Shown: piece by piece, positions 18,341-27,862 of the stretch | Layout: every line of letters begins with the position of its first letter | How positions within the stretch are numbered: the first letter of the stretch is position 1 | Assembly (NCBI RefSeq): GCF_024400215.1 | Contig: NZ_CP053748.1 | Span: 6,014,001 to 6,078,000 of the forward strand | Direction of reading: 5' to 3' | DNA length: 64,000 nt | DNA from: Massilia sp. erpn | GTDB lineage: Bacteria; Pseudomonadota; Gammaproteobacteria; Burkholderiales; Burkholderiaceae_D | Notes under the pieces: generated by a model | Database searches by the model: none | What the model saw: only the letters and a program-made list of their open reading frames with translations | Told to the model about the DNA's origin: nothing | Program-made: the position numbers and the translations under genes

Positions 18341-21300
18341 ATGGCTACTATTCTCATCGTTGACGACCGCCCCAGCAACCGGGAATACCTGGTGACGCTG
18401 CTGGGCTTCACGCCGCACCACTTGCTCGAGGCCTGCGACGGCGTGCAGGCGCTGGCGCTGGCGCGCCGCGAATATCCCGACCTGGTGATCACCGACATCC
18501 TCATGCCCGGCATGGATGGTTTCGAATTCGTACAGCAGCTGCGCACCGATGCGGCGCTGGCCGCCACACCGGTCATCTTTTACAGCGCCACCTATTCGCC
18601 GGACGAGATGCAGGCCATGGCCAGCAGTTGCGGCGTGCGCACGGTGCTGCCCAAGCCCTGCGAGCAGCAGGCGATACTCGACGCCGTGGCGCTCGAACTG
18701 GGCGTGAGCACGGTCGCAGCGGACGGCGCCGCGCCAGGCATGGCCGCTGCCACGTTGACTGGCGGGATGACGCCACCCGCCAGCCGCCCCGCGTTCCTGT
18801 CCAGCCAGCCCGGCGCGGCCAGCCGCCTGGTGGCCCTGCAGGAACTCAGCCTGCGCCTGAACGGCGAGCGCGATAGCGCGCAGATGGCAGCCGACTTCGC
18901 GCGCGGCGCCGCCATCCTGCTCGATGCCGAGGTGGTGGTCCTGTGTCTGCTGCATAGCAATGAGAGCGGCATCGACCAATTGACCGCCCACGGCCTCGAC
19001 GCGGCCCTGCTGCTGGCGCAGGCCAGCAGCCATGAACGCTTCCCGGGCCAGCTGATGGACAGCCGCCACCTGCTGCACCTGCGCGCCGGCGCGGCCGAGC
19101 TGCAGGCGCTGCCCGCCGGCCACCCGCCGGTGCGCGAAGCGCTGGGCCTGGCCATCCGCGACGGGCTGGCGCTGCATGGCTGGGTGTATACGGCCAATCC
19201 GCGCACCCGTCCATTCAGCGGCGAGGACGAGCAAACCTTGCTGCTGCTGGCCGCCCAGCTGGCGGGCGCTTACCGCAATATGCAGCTGTATGAGATGGTG
19301 CAGCGCCACGCCGCCCACCTGCAGGTGGAGGCAGCCGCGCGCCAGGCCAGCGAGGCGCGCTACCGCGCCATGAGCGAGTCGGCGCCGGACGCCATCGTTG
19401 CGCTCGACAGCGAGCAGCACATCCTCAGCTTCAACCGCGCCGCCGAGGCCATGTTCGGCTACGCCGCCAGCGAGGTGCTGGGCCGGCATGCCGCCATGCT
19501 GATCGCGCCGCGCTCCCAGGCCGAGCACCAGGCCCGCTTCGAGCGCTACCGCGACACCGGCGAAACCACCTATAGCGGCCGCCTGGCGGAACTGCATGGC
19601 CGGCGCAAGAATGGCGAGGAGTTCATCGGCGAGCTGTCGCTGTCGGTGGCCAGCGCCGACGGCGCGCCCTTGTTTACCGTGATCCTGCGCGACACCACGC
19701 AGCGGCGCGCCATGGAAGAGCGTTTGCGCCTGTTGGCGCGCGTCTTCGACAGCACGCAGGAGCGCATCACCATCACCGATGCCGCCGGCCGCATCGTGGC
19801 AGTGAACCCGGCCTTCACCCAGATCACCGGCTATGTGGAAAGCGAGGTGCTGGGCCAGAATCCGCGCCTGCTGCGCTCCAGCCGCCAGGAACCGGGCTTT
19901 TACCGCGAAATGTGGCACTGCCTGGAAACCAAGGGCCACTGGCGCGGCGAAATCTGGAACCGGCGCAAGAACGGCGAAGTCTATCCCGAGCGCATGAGCA
20001 TCGATACCATGCGCGACGAACAGGGCAAGGTGGCTGCCTATGTCTCGGTGTCCAGCGACATCAGCGCGCTGACGCAGGCCCATTACCAGCTCGATTTCCT
20101 GCACAGCCACGATCCTCTGACCCAGCTGCCCAACCGCGCCCTGCTCAATGACCGCCTACAGCAGGCCATCCACAGCGCGGAAGCCGGCACGCGCCAGACC
20201 GCCCTGCTGCTGCTCAATATCGACCGCCTGCAGCGCATCAACGACAGCCTGGGACACGAAGCCGGCGACCTGCTGCTGCAAAAGCTGGCGCGGCGCCTGA
20301 CCCTGACGGCGGGGCCGGCCGACACCCTGGCCCATCTGGGCGGCGACGAATTCGCCCTGCTGCTCACCCAGTTCGACGATGTGGATGAAGTGATCGCCGC
20401 CGCGCGCCGCCTGCTGGCACATCTGGCCGAACCGCTCACCATCCACGGGCAGGAGGTATATGTCACCGCCAGCATCGGCATCAGCCTGTCGCCGCGCGAC
20501 GGCGCCAGCGCCAGCGCCTTGCTGATCGGCGCCGGCGCCGCGCTCTCGCATATGAAGCAGACCGGCCGCAACGGCTTCCGCTTCTTCACCGCCGAAATGA
20601 ATGCCCATGCCCTGCGCTGGGTCACGCTGGAAACCCATCTACGCCATGCCATCGAGCGACAAGAGCTGGAGCTGGTGTATCAGCCGCAGGTGGCGCTGAG
20701 CGACGGCCGCATCAGCGGCATGGAGGCGCTGCTGCGCTGGAATAGCGCGGAGCTGGGCCGCGTTTCGCCGGCCGACTTTATCCCGCTGGCCGAAGACAGC
20801 GGCCTGATTCACGACATCGGCCGCTGGGTCTTGCAGCAGGCTTGCCGCCAGAACCAGCTCTGGCATGCGGCCGGCCTGGGCGAGCTGCCGGTGGCCGTGA
20901 ATGTGTCGGCCAGCCAGCTGGCCAGTGGCCATCTGCCGGAGGAAGTGCGCGCCGCGCTGGCCGCCAGCGGCTTGCCGCCGCAATGCCTGGAACTGGAACT
21001 GACCGAGAGCGTGATGATGCGCGATGTCGAGCATACGCAAACGCAGCTGGCCGAGCTGGCCGGTCTCGGCATCTCGATCTCGCTCGATGATTTCGGCACC
21101 GGCTATTCCTCGCTCAGCTATCTGTCGCGCTTCACGCTGGACAAGCTGAAGATCGACCAGAGCTTCGTGCGCAATATCACCAGCGAACCGCGCAGCGCCG
21201 CCATCGCCCAGGCCACGGTGGCACTGGCGCACGGCTTGAATCTGGTGGTGGTGGCGGAAGGCGTGGAAACGGCGGGCCAGCTCAGTTATCTGCGCGGCAT

Positions 21301-21817
21301 AAGCTGCGACAAGATCCAGGGCTTCCTGTTCAGCGCCCCGCTCGCTGCGGACGAATTCGAAAGCCTGCTGCGCGAAGGCCGCCGCCTGCTGCCGGACACG
21401 CTGGAAGACCTGGAGCTGACGCCATCGCGCACCCTGCTGCTGCTGGACGACGAGCCGAGCATTCTGTACGCCCTGGTGCGCCTGTTCCGGCGCGAAGGTT
21501 ACCGCGTGCTGATCGCGCACAGCGCGCGCCAGGCGCTGGAACTGCTGGCGGCCAATCCGGTGCAGGTGGTGATTTCCGACCAGCGTATGCCGGAAATGAG
21601 CGGCACCGAATTTCTGGCGCGGGCACGCGAGCTGTATCCGCACACAGTACGCATGGTGCTGTCCGGCTACGCCGATCTGGCCACCGTCACCGACGCCATC
21701 AACCGCGGCGCCATCTACAAATTCCTCAGCAAACCCTGGGATGGTGAGGAACTGAAACAAGCCGTGCGCGACGCCTTCGCGCTGGCCGAACATCAGGAGA
21801 CGCTGCGCGCCGACTGA
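18341..21817 (+). CDS. Very large signalling protein: REC-GAF-PAS-PAS-GGDEF-EAL-REC
   Basis: The order over 1158 residues is REC (about 3-117: ILIVDDRPSN, ITDILMPGMDG, KPCEQQ), GAF-like (165-330), PAS (about 339-460), PAS (468-590), GGDEF (about 600-760), EAL (about 770-1015) and a second REC at the C terminus (about 1028-1145: LLDDEPSILYAL, ISDQRMPEMSG, KPWDGEEL). The EAL motif MEALLRW and [13 protein letters not shown] are intact. In the GGDEF domain LGGDEF is present, but the first metal-binding Asp of the DxD motif is Asn (LLNIDRLQRIND). Cyclase activity may be lost and the domain may act as a GTP sensor. The C-terminal REC is of the RpfG/HD-GYP partner style. It stands alone. Confidence 0.9.
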   Translation: MATILIVDDRPSNREYLVTLLGFTPHHLLEACDGVQALALARREYPDLVITDILMPGMDGFEFVQQLRTDAALAATPVIFYSATYSPDEMQAMASSCGVRTVLPKPCEQQAILDAVALELGVSTVAADGAAPGMAAATLTGGMTPPASRPAFLSSQPGAASRLVALQELSLRLNGERDSAQMAADFARGAAILLDAEVVVLCLLHSNESGIDQLTAHGLDAALLLAQASSHERFPGQLMDSRHLLHLRAGAAELQALPAGHPPVREALGLAIRDGLALHGWVYTANPRTRPFSGEDEQTLLLLAAQLAGAYRNMQLYEMVQRHAAHLQVEAAARQASEARYRAMSESAPDAIVALDSEQHILSFNRAAEAMFGYAASEVLGRHAAMLIAPRSQAEHQARFERYRDTGETTYSGRLAELHGRRKNGEEFIGELSLSVASADGAPLFTVILRDTTQRRAMEERLRLLARVFDSTQERITITDAAGRIVAVNPAFTQITGYVESEVLGQNPRLLRSSRQEPGFYREMWHCLETKGHWRGEIWNRRKNGEVYPERMSIDTMRDEQGKVAAYVSVSSDISALTQAHYQLDFLHSHDPLTQLPNRALLNDRLQQAIHSAEAGTRQTALLLLNIDRLQRINDSLGHEAGDLLLQKLARRLTLTAGPADTLAHLGGDEFALLLTQFDDVDEVIAAARRLLAHLAEPLTIHGQEVYVTASIGISLSPRDGASASALLIGAGAALSHMKQTGRNGFRFFTAEMNAHALRWVTLETHLRHAIERQELELVYQPQVALSDGRISGMEALLRWNSAELGRVSPADFIPLAEDSGLIHDIGRWVLQQACRQNQLWHAAGLGELPVAVNVSASQLASGHLPEEVRAALAASGLPPQCLELELTESVMMRDVEHTQTQLAELAGLGISISLDDFGTGYSSLSYLSRFTLDKLKIDQSFVRNITSEPRSAAIAQATVALAHGLNLVVVAEGVETAGQLSYLRGISCDKIQGFLFSAPLAADEFESLLREGRRLLPDTLEDLELTPSRTLLLLDDEPSILYALVRLFRREGYRVLIAHSARQALELLAANPVQVVISDQRMPEMSGTEFLARARELYPHTVRMVLSGYADLATVTDAINRGAIYKFLSKPWDGEELKQAVRDAFALAEHQETLRAD

Positions 21818-21952
21818 TAGAATTGCGCGCTTATCGGCGGGCCGGCGGCGTTTGTCCGCATGGCGGCGCGCTGGTCGCATGCCGCCCCGCGGCCGCTGGC
21901 TCTCGGGCAAAGTAGCGCCAGACAATCCCGTCCGCCCACAGAAATACAGCAT

Positions 21953-22528
21953 ATGAAAATCAGTTACATCATCGCCGCCGCCCTTGGCGCCAGCGCCATT
22001 ACCGCCTTGGCCGGCAACGCCGTGCCGCTGCCTGCGCAATGGCTGCTGGCCGGCGAATCGCCGCGCCAGTACGTGGCCGGCGTGGACATGGACATGGACA
22101 ACACCGTGAGCGGCAAGGGCGCCAAGTTCCTGCGCCATGCCAAGGGCAATGGCCAAAGCTGGGCCACCGTGATGCAGCAGATCGCGCCCGACCACTACCT
22201 GGGCAAGCGCGTGCGCTTCCAGGCCAAGGTCAAGACCAAGGACATCAGCGAATGGGCCGGCCTGTGGATGCGCATCGACACGCCGCGCCGCTCCAAATCC
22301 CCCTTCTATAACAGCGAAGACAAACCGATCAACGGCACTACCGGCTGGCAGCTGCGCAGCGTGGTGCTGGATGTGCCGCAGGATGCGACCTCCATTTCGT
22401 TCGGCGTCATCGGCGGCGGCAAGGGCCAGGTGTGGATTGACGCGCTGAAGCTGGAAATCGTGGGCAACGATGTGCCGGTGGACGTGCAGCCGAATTCCGA
22501 TCCTTTGCCCACTACGCCGCAGCTTTGA
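21953..22528 (+). CDS. Secreted protein of unknown function, jelly-roll-like, in LytS/LytTR operon
   Basis: The 191-residue protein has a signal peptide (MKISYIIAAALGASAITALAG). It is followed by a compact beta-rich domain with VRFQAKVKTKDISEWAGLWMR, TTGWQLRSVVLDVP and GGGKGQVWIDALKLEIV. This pattern resembles carbohydrate-binding jelly-roll domains; that is a resemblance, not a proven family. The C-terminal tail is short and Pro-rich. Its stop overlaps the kinase start (TGATG), so it belongs to the same operon and may be the sensory or target component of the LytS/LytTR pair. Confidence 0.8.
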   Translation: MKISYIIAAALGASAITALAGNAVPLPAQWLLAGESPRQYVAGVDMDMDNTVSGKGAKFLRHAKGNGQSWATVMQQIAPDHYLGKRVRFQAKVKTKDISEWAGLWMRIDTPRRSKSPFYNSEDKPINGTTGWQLRSVVLDVPQDATSISFGVIGGGKGQVWIDALKLEIVGNDVPVDVQPNSDPLPTTPQL

Positions 22529-23631
22529 TGCGCCCTACTCAAATTGGCGGCGGCGCCGCGCCAGCGATGCCGGAACGCGCACAAGCCTTGCTGGCCGGCC
22601 TGCCACGATTCGGCGCTGCGCAGGCAGGTCTGAGCCTGCTGGCGCTGGCTGTGCTGGCCGGCCTGGCATGGCTGCGCGGAGAAAATCTATGGCTCGCCAC
22701 CTTCATCCTGCTCCTGCTGCCGCCGCTTATCGGCAACGCCGGCCTGCAAGGCTGGCGCCTGCTGCTGCAATGGTCGGCGCGGCACCCGCGCCTGGCCCGG
22801 CTACTGCCGCGACGGCGCAATGGCTGGCGTCTGAGCTGGCTGGTGCTGGCCGTCGCGCTGGCGGCAGGCAGTTATCTGGCTCTGCGCGCCTATCTGGCCT
22901 GGAATGCCCGCCATGAGCTGCTTGGACTCACCGACGAGCAAGCCCTGGCCTGCGCCCTAGCCTCCGGCGCCCTGCTGCTCGGCATTCCGCTGTGGCAGGC
23001 GCAAAACCAGGCCGGGACGCTGCGGCTGGCGCACCTCAAGCAGGCGGCCCTGTCGGCCGAGCTGAAAGCCCTGCAAGCCCAGGTCGAGCCGCACTTCCTC
23101 TATAACACCCTGGCCAATACGCGTTATCTGGCGCGCCACGATCCGCAGAAAGCCGTGCAGATGCTGGATCACCTGATCGCCTATCTGCACAGCGCCCTAC
23201 CCGATATGCGCAGCCATGCCTCCACCTTGGCGCGCGAATGCGAGCTGGCGGAACACTACCTGGCCCTGATGGCGATACGCTTTGGCGAGCGACTTTCCTT
23301 CAAGGTGACTTATCCCTCGACGCTGGGCGCGACCGCAATGCCGCCGCTGCTGCTGATGTCCCTGGTGGAAAACGCGATCCGGCATGGCGTGGAACCGCAG
23401 CCCGGCGCCGTGCATGTGGAAGTGGCGGCGCTGGCGGCCGGCCCGCATTTGCAGATCATGGTCTGCGATAATGGCGCCGGCCTGGAAGCCACGGCGATGG
23501 GCAGCGGCGTCGGCTTGCGCAATCTGCGCGAGCGGCTGGCGGCGCGCTACGGCGACAATGCCCGCTTCGACTTGCGCATCGGCTCCCATGGACGCACCGA
23601 GGCCGAACTGCTGCTACCTCTGAAAGAATAA
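22528..23631 (+). CDS. LytS/YehU-type sensor histidine kinase
   Basis: The 367-residue protein has four hydrophobic segments in its first 155 residues. The His_kinase domain then has LQAQVEPHFLYNTLANTRYL with the phospho-His, and a HATPase-type end with LLLMSLVENAIRHGVEP, VCDNGAGL and GVGLRNLRERLAARYG. ATG 22528 was chosen because it overlaps the preceding TGA stop; a TTG three bases upstream is less likely. The response regulator gene starts directly after its stop. Such kinases partner LytTR regulators. Confidence 0.93.
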   Translation: MRPTQIGGGAAPAMPERAQALLAGLPRFGAAQAGLSLLALAVLAGLAWLRGENLWLATFILLLLPPLIGNAGLQGWRLLLQWSARHPRLARLLPRRRNGWRLSWLVLAVALAAGSYLALRAYLAWNARHELLGLTDEQALACALASGALLLGIPLWQAQNQAGTLRLAHLKQAALSAELKALQAQVEPHFLYNTLANTRYLARHDPQKAVQMLDHLIAYLHSALPDMRSHASTLARECELAEHYLALMAIRFGERLSFKVTYPSTLGATAMPPLLLMSLVENAIRHGVEPQPGAVHVEVAALAAGPHLQIMVCDNGAGLEATAMGSGVGLRNLRERLAARYGDNARFDLRIGSHGRTEAELLLPLKE

Positions 23632-24384
23632 ATGCAGGAAACCGATGTTTTCCGTCCGCGCCTCCTGATCGCCGACGACGAGCCGCTGCTGCGCGCCGAA
23701 CTGCGCGAGTCGCTGCGCCAGCTATGGCCCGAGGCGGTTATTGTGGCCGAAGCGGCCGATGGCTATGAAGCGCTGCGCCTGGCGCGCGAGCACCAGCCCG
23801 ATGCGGCTTTTCTCGACATCCGCATGCCGGGCTTGAATGGACTGGAACTGGCCGCCACCTTTGGCCTGCGCACCCACGTGGTCTTTGTCACGGCCTATCA
23901 GGAACACGCGCTGGCCGCTTTCGACAGCGGCGCGCTGGATTACGTGCTGAAGCCGACCGATCCGCTGCGCCTGGCGCGCGCCATTGACCGCCTGCGGACG
24001 CGCATGAGCAGCCCGCCGCCCGACCTGCGCCAGCTCGCGCGCACGCTGGCGGCCAAGCCGCCAGCGCCGGCCTGGCTGCAGGCCTCGGTCGGCAACACCA
24101 TCCATTTCATTGCGCCGGACGACGTCATCTACTTCTGCGCCGAAGCGAAATACACGCGGGTGGTGACGGACCGGCTGGAAGCGCATATCCGCCTATCGCT
24201 CAAGGAACTGGCCGACACCCTGGGCGAGAACTTCTGGCAGGTCCATCGCGGCTACGTCGTGTCGGTGCGCCGCATCGCCGCCGCCGTGCGCGACGAGGAT
24301 GGGGCGCTGTGGCTGAAGCTGCGCGAACACTCCACGCGGCTGCCGGTCAGCCAGCGCTACCAGCACCGCTTCAAGGGAATGTGA
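23632..24384 (+). CDS. LytTR-family response regulator
   Basis: The 250-residue protein has a REC domain (LLIADDEPLLRAEL, AAFLDIRMPGLNGLEL, VTAYQEHALAAF, DYVLKPTDPLRLA). A LytTR DNA-binding domain follows (about 145-248) with VIYFCAEAKYTRVVT, LKELADTLGENFWQVHRGYVV and LPVSQRYQHRFKG. It follows the LytS-type kinase without a gap and is its partner. LytTR proteins bind imperfect direct repeats; no target repeat could be assigned here. Confidence 0.95.
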   Translation: MQETDVFRPRLLIADDEPLLRAELRESLRQLWPEAVIVAEAADGYEALRLAREHQPDAAFLDIRMPGLNGLELAATFGLRTHVVFVTAYQEHALAAFDSGALDYVLKPTDPLRLARAIDRLRTRMSSPPPDLRQLARTLAAKPPAPAWLQASVGNTIHFIAPDDVIYFCAEAKYTRVVTDRLEAHIRLSLKELADTLGENFWQVHRGYVVSVRRIAAAVRDEDGALWLKLREHSTRLPVSQRYQHRFKGM

Positions 24385-24424
24385 GAGGAAGGCGGACACC
24401 AGGAATGGCGCCCGCCGTTGCGCA

Positions 24425-25432
24425 TCAGAGATGCGAGAACGCCCAGGTGCCGTTCGTAGTGCCCGAGGTCCAGGTGCCGCGCGCATTTTGCGGCGAGATG
24501 AACTTACCGGTAAAGCTGGCATAAGGATTCGGTGCGAAGCGGATCTCACCATCGGCGTCCACCGTACCGCTGGCCGAAAACTGGGTAGAGCCATAGGCGT
24601 CCGTGCATTTGACGGAAACAGTGCCGGCATTATCGACCGTCGTCGGACAGTTCAGGAAGTTGCCAGCGATAACCAAACTATATGAGCCGGCATACTGCTC
24701 AACCGTCATCTTGCGCTGGCCGGTTGCCGCGATCGAGAAGGCCGTCAATTCTTCAGTCGAATTGAGAACATTTGACACCTTCCCATCCGCCAGGGAGCTC
24801 CGCGTTGTCACCCTGTCATCCTTCACAATCCGGCCGCTGCGCACATCACGCCATGCGGTGCCTTCAGTGACAGCTTTCTCCGGGCTCAGTTCCCAGGATA
24901 TGGTGTAGGTAAGCTTGACCGTTTCAAATGTGCCGGCCTTTACCGTAATCGTTTCAAGACCGAGCACCGTTCCTTTGCTTCGGTAAGTATAGACCGGCGC
25001 TTTCGTGCCACGGCATTCCTTGCTCATCACACTGGAGTTATCCCAGGTCTGCCCCAGGGTCAGCGTAGCCGGAATTTCATACATCACCGGTTGATAAGTA
25101 TAAGAACAGTATGCGGCGCTTCCGGACATTCCGCGGTCACTGGTCAAATGATAATCAAGGCGGCCCTCATACTCGCGGTAAGTCACCGTTTCAATATAGA
25201 CGCCGTCGCTGGGATTGCTACCGCTTTGCATCACCCGGCTTTTCAGGTAAGTGGAACTCCCGGAGATCGAGCTCTTCTGCTCCACGGCATAGGTCGCAAA
25301 GTCATATTGGCTCGGCGCCGGCATCGAATAGGAACGCGGTCCCGCAGGCTCGCTGCCCGAGCCGCTGCCACCACCGCCACACGCGGTCAGTGCCATGGCC
25401 GCCACAATAAAACCTGCATTAAGACGCGGCAT
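24425..25432 (-). CDS. Predicted lipoprotein of unknown function
   Basis: The 335-residue protein has a lipoprotein signal (MPRLNAGFIVAAMALTAC), with lipobox LTAC followed by a GGGGSGSGSE linker. The rest is beta-rich with no recognised enzyme motif. A C-terminal segment (TVSVKCTDAYGSTQFSASG ... GKFISPQNARGTWTSGTTNGTW) looks like the repeated strands found in secreted Burkholderiales proteins. ATG 25432 is preferred to a TTG six bases upstream. It stands alone, convergent with the LytTR gene. Confidence 0.8.
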   Translation of the reverse strand: MPRLNAGFIVAAMALTACGGGGSGSGSEPAGPRSYSMPAPSQYDFATYAVEQKSSISGSSTYLKSRVMQSGSNPSDGVYIETVTYREYEGRLDYHLTSDRGMSGSAAYCSYTYQPVMYEIPATLTLGQTWDNSSVMSKECRGTKAPVYTYRSKGTVLGLETITVKAGTFETVKLTYTISWELSPEKAVTEGTAWRDVRSGRIVKDDRVTTRSSLADGKVSNVLNSTEELTAFSIAATGQRKMTVEQYAGSYSLVIAGNFLNCPTTVDNAGTVSVKCTDAYGSTQFSASGTVDADGEIRFAPNPYASFTGKFISPQNARGTWTSGTTNGTWAFSHL

Positions 25433-25556
25433 CGTCAATATCCTTGCACAAAAGCTGCAATTATATCATTTCAAAAATACCACGAATATTGCATAAATCA
25501 AATTTTCCGCGATCCAGACCGGGACATTGCCGGCCTGGATGCCGTGCGGCGCTGCT

Positions 25557-26192
25557 TCAGCTGGCGGCCTTTTCCACCGACAGCATGCGCTCCACATAGC
25601 GCGCGATCAGGTCGATTTCCAGATTGACCTTGGCGCCGGCTTTCAGGTGTTTGAGGGTCGTGACCTGGATGGTGTGCGGGATCAGGTTGATGGAGAACTG
25701 GCAGACCAGGCCGGCGCCGCTGCCGATATCCTCGACACGGTTGACCGTCAGCGAAACGCCGTTGACCACCACCGAGCCTTTGAAGGCCAGGTATTTGGCC
25801 AGGTCGCGCGGCGCTTCGATCACCAGCTCCCAGGACTCGCCCACCGGTTCGAACTTGCGCACCACGCCCAGGCCATCGACGTGGCCGGAGACCAGGTGGC
25901 CGCCCAGGCGTTCGGCCAGGGTCAGGGCTTTTTCCAGGTTCACTTCAGTGGTGGTGTCCAGGCCCACGGTGCAGTTCAGGCTTTCGCGCGAGACATCGAC
26001 GGTGAAGCCGCTGGCGCTCTTTTCCACTACCGTCATGCAGGCGCCGTTGATGGCGATGGAATCGCCCAGCGCCACGTCGGCCAGCGGCAGGCCGCCCGCA
26101 TCGATATTCAGGCGCACGCCTGCATCCAGGCCGCCTTCCAGCGGGGTGACGGTGTTGATTTTGCCGACTGCGGCAACGATACCAGTAAACAT
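25557..26192 (-). CDS. ribE: Riboflavin synthase
   Basis: The 211-residue protein begins MFTGIVAAVGKINTVTP, the hallmark of riboflavin synthase alpha subunit. It has two lumazine-binding repeats (ALGDSIAINGACMTV and AFKGSVVVNGVSLTV) and SGHVDGLG. It converts two molecules of dimethyl-ribityllumazine to riboflavin. It lies 11 bases after ribD and completes the second riboflavin locus of the window. Confidence 0.96.
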   Translation of the reverse strand: MFTGIVAAVGKINTVTPLEGGLDAGVRLNIDAGGLPLADVALGDSIAINGACMTVVEKSASGFTVDVSRESLNCTVGLDTTTEVNLEKALTLAERLGGHLVSGHVDGLGVVRKFEPVGESWELVIEAPRDLAKYLAFKGSVVVNGVSLTVNRVEDIGSGAGLVCQFSINLIPHTIQVTTLKHLKAGAKVNLEIDLIARYVERMLSVEKAAS

Positions 26193-26203
26193 GGGATACC
26201 AAT

Positions 26204-27301
26204 CTATTGTGGGTTGAATCGGGCAAGAATACGCAGGTCGTTGCCGATCTGCTTAAACTCATGGAATTTCAAATCGTATTTTCCGCTCAGCTCAGCGAGC
26301 GCGGGCAGCGCGAACATGCCTTGCGCATCGCCCAGCAGGGCCGGTGCGAGGTAGAGCAGCAGCTCGTCCACGCAGCCTTCGCGGATCAGTGAACCATTCA
26401 GCTTGGAGCCGGCTTCCACATGCAGCTCGTTGATCTGGCGCCGTCCCAGCTCGCGCATCAGCTCCGGCAAATCAACCTTGCCCTGCGCATTCGGCAGCAC
26501 GATGATCTCGGCGCCCCGCTCGCGCAAGGCCGCTTCCTTTTCTGGGTCGGCAACAGCGGCCACGATCCACGTTCCACCACCTTCCAGGATGCGGGCGGAC
26601 GGGCTGATTTCAAGCTTGCTGTCAATGACGATGCGGCGCGGCTGGCGCGGCGTCTGCACCGCGCGCACATTCAGTTGCGGGTCATCGGCCTTGACGGTGC
26701 CGATGCCGGTCAGGATGGCGCAGGCGCGGGCGCGCCAGGCGTGGCCGTCGGCACGGGCTTCGGGACCGGTGATCCACTGGCTCTGGCCATTGTGCAGGGC
26801 CGTCATGCCATCCAGGCTGGCGGCCGACTTCATGCGCACCCAGGGTTGGCCGCGCTGCATGCGCGAGAAGAAGCCGATATTCATTTCATGGGCTTCGGCC
26901 GCCAGCAGGCCGCTCGCCACCGCGATGCCGGCCGCCGCCAGCTTGCGCATGCCCTGCCCCGCCACCAGCGGATTCGGATCTTCCATCGCTGCCACCACGC
27001 GTCCCAGTCCGGCGCGCACCAGGGCATCGGCGCAAGGCGGGGTGCGGCCATGGTGGCTGCACGGCTCCAGCGTCACATAGGCGGTGGCGCCGCGCACATC
27101 GTGGCCGCGCTGCTGGGCATCCTTCATGGCCTGGATTTCGGCGTGGTCCTGGCCTGCGGCCTGGGTCACGCCGGCGCCGATCACCTCGCCATCGCGCACG
27201 ATCACGCAACCGATGCGCGGGTTCGGGGACGTGGTGTACAAGCCTTTCGCCGCCCATTCCAGGGCCAGGCGCATGCCTTCCAGATCGCTTGCAATCTTCA
27301 T
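26204..27301 (-). CDS. ribD: Bifunctional riboflavin deaminase/reductase RibD
   Basis: The 365-residue protein has an N-terminal deaminase domain with zinc ligands in GQDHAEIQAM and LEPCSHHGRTPPCADAL. A C-terminal reductase domain has RMKSAASLDGMTALHNGQSQWITG, ILTGIGTVKADDPQLNVR and LHVEAGSKLNGSLI. Both active-site sets are intact. It makes the pyrimidine precursor for ribH. ribE follows closely; upstream lies the minor pilin cluster, 9 bases from the GspH/FimT-like gene, so all may be one transcript. Confidence 0.96.
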   Translation of the reverse strand: MKIASDLEGMRLALEWAAKGLYTTSPNPRIGCVIVRDGEVIGAGVTQAAGQDHAEIQAMKDAQQRGHDVRGATAYVTLEPCSHHGRTPPCADALVRAGLGRVVAAMEDPNPLVAGQGMRKLAAAGIAVASGLLAAEAHEMNIGFFSRMQRGQPWVRMKSAASLDGMTALHNGQSQWITGPEARADGHAWRARACAILTGIGTVKADDPQLNVRAVQTPRQPRRIVIDSKLEISPSARILEGGGTWIVAAVADPEKEAALRERGAEIIVLPNAQGKVDLPELMRELGRRQINELHVEAGSKLNGSLIREGCVDELLLYLAPALLGDAQGMFALPALAELSGKYDLKFHEFKQIGNDLRILARFNPQ

Positions 27302-27310
27302 CTTCTCTGC

Positions 27311-27862
27311 CTAAGGGGCCGCTGCGCCGCAGGCGGCCGGTTCGCCGAGCGGGTCGCATAAGCGCGCCCTGCCCAGCATATTGATTACGATGCGGCGGCG
27401 CTGGCCGCCCAATTCCAGCGTCAGCGCACCCCAGCGGGCGGCCTGGCTGTTGGCGGCGGCGCAACCGCGTCCGGCCATATTATAGGCAATATAGGGCGGG
27501 CTTGCGGGCGAGGAAAACTTCGAATCGCTGCGCAAGCCTTGCGGCAGGGGATCGTGGCGCACCAGCAGCTCTTCGCCGGCATCGCGGCGCTGGTTGGCGT
27601 TGCGGTCGATGAAAACCTGCCAGCCCTGCGTCCAGTCGCCGCCGCTGGACGCGAGCGTCACCGTGCGGCCGCGTGCAATGGCTTGCGAGCGCGCCAGATG
27701 GATGGCCGACAGCAGATCGGCGGCGGCAACGCGCAACTGCTGGCCTTCGATGACGGAACGGAAGCTGGGCGTGGCGATGCCCAGCAGCAGCGTTGCGACG
27801 GCCAGCACCAGCAGCAATTCGAGCAGGCTGAAACCGGGACGCCGCCCTTTCAGCGCCAGCAT
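27311..27862 (-). CDS. GspH/FimT-family minor pseudopilin
   Basis: The 183-residue protein has a type III signal (RRPGFSLLELLLVLAVATLLL) with processing expected between Gly and Phe. The following region has the FimT pattern LRVAAADLLSAIHLARSQAIARGRTVTL and DGDWTQGW-like GGDWTQGWQVFIDRNANQ. Start ATG 27862 overlaps the end of the upstream pilin-like gene by 13 bases. It is the last of five pilin-like genes before ribD. Such proteins prime or cap type IV pili; FimT-like members can bind DNA. Confidence 0.88.
   Translation of the reverse strand: MLALKGRRPGFSLLELLLVLAVATLLLGIATPSFRSVIEGQQLRVAAADLLSAIHLARSQAIARGRTVTLASSGGDWTQGWQVFIDRNANQRRDAGEELLVRHDPLPQGLRSDSKFSSPASPPYIAYNMAGRGCAAANSQAARWGALTLELGGQRRRIVINMLGRARLCDPLGEPAACGAAAP

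Noticed and set aside
18296..20652. Minus-strand open frames of up to 604 residues opposite the large signalling protein
   Set aside because: No motif and composition typical of antisense frames; the plus-strand frame has seven recognisable domains.
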